From Marine Group II euryarchaeote MED-G38 (GTDB lineage Archaea; Thermoplasmatota; Poseidoniia; Poseidoniales; Thalassarchaeaceae), in NCBI GenBank assembly GCA_002457145.1, contig NTJP01000005.1, forward strand, positions 1-64,000: a stretch of DNA of 64,000 nucleotides, in the 5' to 3' direction. Below the pieces are notes generated by a model. The model was not told the DNA's origin. It saw nothing but the letters and a program-made list of their open reading frames with translations, and did no database searches. A program made the translations under genes and the position numbers. Below, in pieces: positions 59,939 through 64,000 of the stretch; positions within the stretch are counted from its first letter, which is position 1; each line of letters begins with the position of its first letter.

Positions 59939-60739
59939 TTATTGAATTCTCTTGGAACCTGAAAAAATTGTTATCTTATTTTTCTTAGCGAATCCAATTA
60001 GTGTCATTCCATGTTCTGTGGCTAAGTCAATTGCTAAACTACTTGGTGCACCTATGGCAATCATTATTGGAAACCCAGCCCTAAGAGATTTTTGGACAAG
60101 TTCAAAAGAGGCTCTGCCAGAGATGACTACGATTTCTTCTCTTATAGGTAAATTATCATTATTTAATGCATCTCCAATTAATTTATCCATGGCATTATGC
60201 CTTCCTATGTCTTCTGCAATGGAGATTAATGAACCTGAAATATCTATTCTGGCGCATGCATGAGTTCCGCCAGTAGAAGAAAAGAAGTTTTGTCCATTCT
60301 GCAGAGCGGACAATGCATTAGCGATTATATTGATATTAATATGAATATTATCCGATAGTTCGGGGCCATGAAGGTGTATTAAATTAGATATAGATTCCTT
60401 ACCACAAATGCCACAAGAAGATGTCATGGTTAGTTTTCTATTGTGTTCTTGTGGGTTAAATTCTACATTATTAGATAAAATTACTTTATTATAATCAGTA
60501 TTTTCTATTATTTCAATTATGTCAGACTTAGATGAGATTATTCCCTCATTGTACAACAATCCTTTAATTAGATCGGAGTCATTTCCAGGTGTTCGCATCA
60601 ATAAACCTAGTGAAAAATCTAAGTTATCTTTACTAGAAATTTTTATTGACAATGGAGATTCTACAGAAACATAATCTATATCTCTTTTGATTGAGTCATC
60701 TTCAATTCTAATTATGTCCCTAGATTCGATGCCTTCCAT
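59939..60739 (-). CDS. fdhD: FdhD sulfurtransferase
   Basis: Accessory protein that passes sulfur from a cysteine desulfurase to the molybdenum cofactor of formate-dehydrogenase-like enzymes. The 266-aa product has the CX2C sulfur relay motif at C109 and C112 (SSCGICGKES). It also has FFSSTGGTHACARID, EDIGRHNAMDKLIGDAL and ISGRASFELVQKSLRAGFPIMIAIGAPSSLA. It is 26 bp upstream of the molybdoenzyme gene on the same strand, a direct functional pairing. Confidence 0.95.
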   Translation of the reverse strand: MEGIESRDIIRIEDDSIKRDIDYVSVESPLSIKISSKDNLDFSLGLLMRTPGNDSDLIKGLLYNEGIISSKSDIIEIIENTDYNKVILSNNVEFNPQEHNRKLTMTSSCGICGKESISNLIHLHGPELSDNIHININIIANALSALQNGQNFFSSTGGTHACARIDISGSLISIAEDIGRHNAMDKLIGDALNNDNLPIREEIVVISGRASFELVQKSLRAGFPIMIAIGAPSSLAIDLATEHGMTLIGFAKKNKITIFSGSKRIQ

Positions 60740-60829
60740 GTTACTCCGCAGAGGGTTTTCCGTTATGATTAATGGGTAGAGGAAGTATCAAACACAATTA
60801 TTCAAATAACCCCTACACTACAGCGATAT

Positions 60830-61216
60830 ATGGGTCTGTTAGATGGTTCTGGATTTTCATTACCAGTTTTCTCAGAAGTTAATGTAGTAGATGTTCAAAT
60901 TGATGTTACTGAATCAGCTCAGTTAGCAATGAAAAAATCGATGGAGGGAGATGAAAACACTCATGTATTGATAATAAGTGCTGAAGCAGGTGGATGCTCA
61001 GGATATTTATATGATATGAAAATTACTGAAGATCCGAAAGATGATAATTTCCAAAGAATAAGAATTGGAAATGTTAGCATACTAATTCACAATAAAGATA
61101 GTTCATTATTAAACGGGATAAAGCTAGATTACAAAGACACCCTTATGGGAGGTGGATTTCAAATTGAAAATCCTAGTGCTGATCGGGAATGTGGTTGTGG
61201 ACAATCATTCGGCTAA
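60830..61216 (+). CDS. HesB/IscA-type iron-sulfur carrier
   Basis: A-type carrier protein for [Fe-S] assembly, 128 aa. The three conserved cysteines are in AGGCSGYLYDMKI and ECGCGQSFG. VTESAQLAMKKSM and IGNVSILIHNKDSSLLNGIKLDY also match. A 20-residue N-terminal extension (MGLLDGSGFSLPVFSEV) is unusual but short. It is divergent from fdhD and followed by the YgfZ-like gene, which in bacteria and mitochondria also acts in iron-sulfur protein maturation. Confidence 0.93.
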   Translation: MGLLDGSGFSLPVFSEVNVVDVQIDVTESAQLAMKKSMEGDENTHVLIISAEAGGCSGYLYDMKITEDPKDDNFQRIRIGNVSILIHNKDSSLLNGIKLDYKDTLMGGGFQIENPSADRECGCGQSFG

Positions 61217-61230
61217 GGTGTTGAAAATTC

Positions 61231-62166
61231 TTGTTAAATTTATATCCCACAGATTTTTATTATGAAATAAAATCTAGTTATACAATTATCCGAGGAAAAG
61301 ATGGAATTAAACATCTGGAAAGAGTACTGACAACCAAAATTGAGAATATTGAATTTGGAAATAAGCATGAGTCGCTTTTGTGTGATTTAAATGGAAGGGT
61401 TATTGATCTTTTGACCATATACATTATTAAAAATGAATTATTAATTGTTGGTAATTCTATAAAAGGAGACGAAGTAAGAAGAATATTATCAACAGGAATA
61501 CCGTGGAATGAAGATATAATTGTACTAAATGCGGACGAAAGTATAAGAAAAGTTATATTATCAGGTGATAAAATAAATAGAATATTTAAAAATATTTATG
61601 ATTCCATACTAAAATTAAAAGATTTTGACTGGTTGGAAAGTGGAGATAATATTATTTCCACGAATAATCGACATAAAATTACTTCAATAGAAATTTTAAT
61701 GCCTAAAAATGAAATGAATATTATTAAAGAAAAATTGATAGAAAATAAATTTAAGATGATTAATGAAAAAGAATGGAATAAGTTTAGAATAGACGTTGGA
61801 ATTATCAATCACAAAGAAATAGACAATAGGATACCATTTAATGTAGGGATGAAAGAGTTAGTTAAGATGGATAAAGGATGTTATCCGGGGCAAGAAATAC
61901 ATGCTCGACTAGAAAGTCGGGGAAAATTAACAAAAACCCTAGTTAGGTTAAGCTGTCAAAATTTTCTGAAGGAAGGAGAATATAAAATTGATGGGGGCGG
62001 AAAAATAATAATTACAACTGCATATGATGGAAAAGGTAATAAATCTAAATTCTTAGGGATTATACCCATTAAATATGTTGAAATGGATAAAATAGTACTA
62101 ACTAATGGAATTGAAATGGTAATAGAAGAAGTCGTTAGTTTTCAATCTCTAAATTTTCACCGCTAG
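61231..62166 (+). CDS. YgfZ/GcvT-like folate-dependent iron-sulfur repair protein
   Basis: A 311-aa protein of the aminomethyltransferase fold. The diagnostic YgfZ/IBA57 motif KGCYPGQE is present, with its cysteine at about residue 217. The N-terminal region (LLCDLNGRVIDLLTIYII and neighbours) matches the LxxxGxx(v/i)xD segment of these folate-binding proteins. YgfZ proteins use tetrahydrofolate in maintaining some Fe-S enzymes. Translation starts at TTG (61231), 14 bp after the HesB stop. It probably forms a two-gene operon with HesB. Its last 32 bp overlap the converging membrane-protein gene. Confidence 0.87.
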   Translation: MLNLYPTDFYYEIKSSYTIIRGKDGIKHLERVLTTKIENIEFGNKHESLLCDLNGRVIDLLTIYIIKNELLIVGNSIKGDEVRRILSTGIPWNEDIIVLNADESIRKVILSGDKINRIFKNIYDSILKLKDFDWLESGDNIISTNNRHKITSIEILMPKNEMNIIKEKLIENKFKMINEKEWNKFRIDVGIINHKEIDNRIPFNVGMKELVKMDKGCYPGQEIHARLESRGKLTKTLVRLSCQNFLKEGEYKIDGGGKIIITTAYDGKGNKSKFLGIIPIKYVEMDKIVLTNGIEMVIEEVVSFQSLNFHR

Positions 62167-63199
62167 ATATCCATTCAGATAAAGGCATGACTGGAGACAA
62201 GTGCAATGAACCTTTATCCCTGGTAAATAGGTATAATGTAGGTTTGAAGATGTCAATCATTTGTTTTTGGAAAGAATTCCTTACTGAGGACCCTCTTAAC
62301 CTGAAAAATATTAATTCAACTGTTATTCCTATTACTGTGGCCGTATAAAGAACAAGTAGAACACTTATTGAGAATGCAACGGGATCTGACAAGGATTGAT
62401 CTGCTCTTATCTGACCTCCATACATCAATTGCCTTGATAATAAAAATAGTAATCCAACTCCAACCCATGGACCTAATGCATTTTCAACGAAAGTATCCAT
62501 AGGAATTAGTCTACGATTAGTTGGATCTGCAAAAACCAATGAGCTCGCCGTTGCCGCTCTAATAACCGAAATAAATGAAACTAAAAAAATATAAACAATT
62601 GCACTAACTAACATAATATTCTTTGCACTAATGGGCATGTATGATATAATCAGATAAGTGAATAATCCCAAAAAAACTGTAATTGGCATCCTATGTATTG
62701 AGGCTAAAACTCTGTCTAATTCTTTGGCACCATCATCCAATCTAGGTATTCCTATAATTTCCCAACGTGTTAATTTTTGAACAATTCTGGCAACCATAGA
62801 TAAGAGTGATTTTTCTATTAATAACCATTCAATTAATCTTAAAACGGGCATCATTGGTAATGTTATTATAGCCGCAAATAATCCTACTAATGGCCAAACT
62901 ATTAGGCTAGGGAAAAGTAAAAAATGCGATAATCTGAGAGGGTGTAAAAGGTCTGATTCTATACGTGCCTGTCTGTCAGAAGTTAAGTGAACTTTACGGG
63001 CCTCTGCATCTAATTGGGATCGATATTTACGAATGGGTATCCCTGCATCCAATACTCTTCTTACTTTCTCCCTGTAATCTTCTTGTTCAGGCTCCATCCC
63101 TACCCACCAGCGCCATGCAAAAGATACTGGAAGAGCAAGAATAACCGGACCTAATAGAATGAGTACTGCTGTAAAAAGTGTCTCAAGTGATTCCGCCAT
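62135..63199 (-). CDS. Multi-span membrane protein of unknown function
   Basis: A 354-aa protein with about six to eight hydrophobic segments. These include LFTAVLILLGPVILALPVSFAW near the N-terminus, LFPSLIVWPLVGLFAAIITL, ITVFLGLFTYLIISYMPI, IMLVSAIVYIFLVSFISVI and FSISVLLVLYTATVIGITVEL. A charged cytoplasmic loop lies around residues 35-85 (MEPEQEDYREKVRRVLDA and following). No family or active-site motif is recognised. It lies alone between the YgfZ-like gene and serA. Confidence 0.75.
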   Translation of the reverse strand: MAESLETLFTAVLILLGPVILALPVSFAWRWWVGMEPEQEDYREKVRRVLDAGIPIRKYRSQLDAEARKVHLTSDRQARIESDLLHPLRLSHFLLFPSLIVWPLVGLFAAIITLPMMPVLRLIEWLLIEKSLLSMVARIVQKLTRWEIIGIPRLDDGAKELDRVLASIHRMPITVFLGLFTYLIISYMPISAKNIMLVSAIVYIFLVSFISVIRAATASSLVFADPTNRRLIPMDTFVENALGPWVGVGLLFLLSRQLMYGGQIRADQSLSDPVAFSISVLLVLYTATVIGITVELIFFRLRGSSVRNSFQKQMIDIFKPTLYLFTRDKGSLHLSPVMPLSEWISSGENLEIEN

Positions 63200-63303
63200 G
63201 TGTCACGCTGAAGATGTCATAGTCAATAATAAAGCGGTTAGAAAATCAATTAATTGTATGATTATAGATAAAGTTCATTGAATAGGCACCAGTGAGAATC
63301 TAC

Positions 63304-64000
63304 ATGGCTAGAATATTAGTTAGTGATGGTATGGCAAAAAAAGCTATCGAGAGGCTTAAAGAAATTGGCTTTGAAGTTACGGAAAAACATTATTCACATG
63401 AAGAATTATCATCTGGAATTCTAAATAACTATGATGCGATAGTAGTTAGAAGTGCTACAAAACTAACTGAAAAGGTATTATCAACTATTGAAAATGAAAA
63501 AGGTATTAGATTTATTGGTAGAGCAGGTGTTGGAATTGATAATATTAATCTTGAAGAGGCATCTAGAAGAGGTATATTAGTGTGTAATACCCCCCAATCA
63601 TCCACGCAAAGTGTTGTTGAGTTGACAATAGGACACCTAATCACATCTACTAGACATATTGCTACAGGAGATAGAAAATTAAGAGAAAATAACTGGGCAA
63701 AAAAAGAATTAAGAGGTACCGAATTGTCAGGAAAAAATTTGGGATTAATTGGGTATGGAAGGATTGCCCAAGGAGTAAGTGGAGTTGCAAAGGCCTTTGG
63801 AATGAATATTCATTGTTATGATCCATATATATCTAAGGAGTTCGCAAAAAAGGATGATTGTATTATTCATAAAAATATTGATGATGTATTTAAAAATTGT
63901 ACTCACATATCAATACATTGTAATCTTAACGAAGAGACATATCATTTAGTCAATGAAGAAAGAATAGAAATGATGCCCGAATATGGCTCAGATGGAATGA
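63304..64000 (+). CDS. serA: D-3-phosphoglycerate dehydrogenase, partial at right edge
   Basis: NAD-dependent 2-hydroxyacid dehydrogenase of serine biosynthesis, about 232 codons visible. MARILVSDGMAKKAIERLKE starts the substrate domain. IRFIGRAGVGIDNINLEEAS and NTPQSSTQSVVELTIGHLI are the SerA signatures, and LGLIGYGRIAQGVSGVAKAFG is the NAD-binding loop. The catalytic histidine region and any C-terminal ACT domain lie beyond the edge. ATG at 63304 follows about 100 bp after the divergent membrane protein start. Confidence 0.93.
   Translation, partial: MARILVSDGMAKKAIERLKEIGFEVTEKHYSHEELSSGILNNYDAIVVRSATKLTEKVLSTIENEKGIRFIGRAGVGIDNINLEEASRRGILVCNTPQSSTQSVVELTIGHLITSTRHIATGDRKLRENNWAKKELRGTELSGKNLGLIGYGRIAQGVSGVAKAFGMNIHCYDPYISKEFAKKDDCIIHKNIDDVFKNCTHISIHCNLNEETYHLVNEERIEMMPEYGSDGM

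Noticed and set aside
1..64000. CRISPR arrays, insertion sequences, prophage or integrase genes
   Set aside because: No regularly spaced repeats, transposase, integrase or Cas motifs were seen; the 11-bp repeats at 49371 have no spacers.
1..64000. Additional tRNA or rRNA genes
   Set aside because: I looked for T-arm-like and acceptor-pairing patterns and found only tRNA-Val; no rRNA segments were recognised.

Overview
The window looks like a piece of an archaeal chromosome, probably a planktonic marine Thermoplasmatota (Marine Group II/III-like). The archaeal signature is direct: proteasome alpha subunit and PAN ATPase, the Rrp4-Rrp41-Rrp42 exosome operon, SBDS, prefoldin beta, Kae1 and Pcc1, eukaryote-type ribosomal proteins (L37Ae, S17e, L31e, L39e, S19e), EF-2 with its diphthamide loop, archaeal primase PriS, MBF1, Tsr3, KptA and isopentenyl phosphate kinase. 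The DNA is visibly AT-rich and tightly packed, with many 1-20 bp overlaps and no gene-free stretch over 300 bp. I saw no insertion sequence, prophage or CRISPR. The group assignment is inference; the domain assignment is not in doubt.

Layout. 1-6060: a partial dph6, then psmA, SBDS, the exosome operon, L37Ae, Pcc1, prefoldin beta and an unknown helical-repeat protein. 6024-8662: Nudix, TPR and UbiD-family genes on the minus strand. 8765-12168: S12, S7 and EF-2, with a shared 9-bp motif in two leaders. 12174-14704: a type I IPP isomerase fused to a prenyl synthase, plus isopentenyl phosphate kinase. 14792-19885: a zinc-ribbon protein, KptA, thiolase, CoaBC and ProRS. 20489-25716: a split transketolase, three futalosine-pathway menaquinone genes (mqnE, mqnA, mqnD) and a half-length deoxyhypusine-hydroxylase-like protein. 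26040-30998: PriS, an EF-hand protein, small membrane proteins and an AlkB-type hydroxylase. 31013-36823: CorC-like protein, MetRS, Tsr3, MBF1 and PAN. 36861-44680: a full histidine-degradation set (formiminotransferase, cyclodeaminase, urocanase, histidine ammonia-lyase, imidazolonepropionase) interrupted by AlaX, a tRNA-Val and a 51-aa zinc ribbon. 44731-49034: Kae1, an unknown charged protein, FKBP, methylmalonyl-CoA mutase and epimerase. 49371-52317: a preQ0/archaeosine precursor operon (ribbon-helix-helix regulator, folE, queE, a queC-msrB fusion, queD) preceded by 11-bp tandem repeats. 52295-54199: TrmJ and a ribosomal-protein operon. 54322-63199: membrane proteins, a PqqD-like protein, a flavin reductase, a TPR protein, a YdeP-like molybdoenzyme with FdhD, HesB, YgfZ-like protein and another membrane protein. 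63304-64000: partial serA.

Taken together the cell looks like an aerobic or facultative heterotroph with menaquinone, able to use histidine and perhaps hydrocarbons or fatty acids (AlkB-like hydroxylase, thiolase, methylmalonyl-CoA mutase and epimerase), and making isoprenoids through isopentenyl phosphate. The observations most worth following are the half-size DOHH-like protein, the QueC-MsrB fusion that has lost the QueC zinc cysteines, the tandem operator-like repeats before the preQ0 operon, and the archaeal EF-hand protein next to primase.
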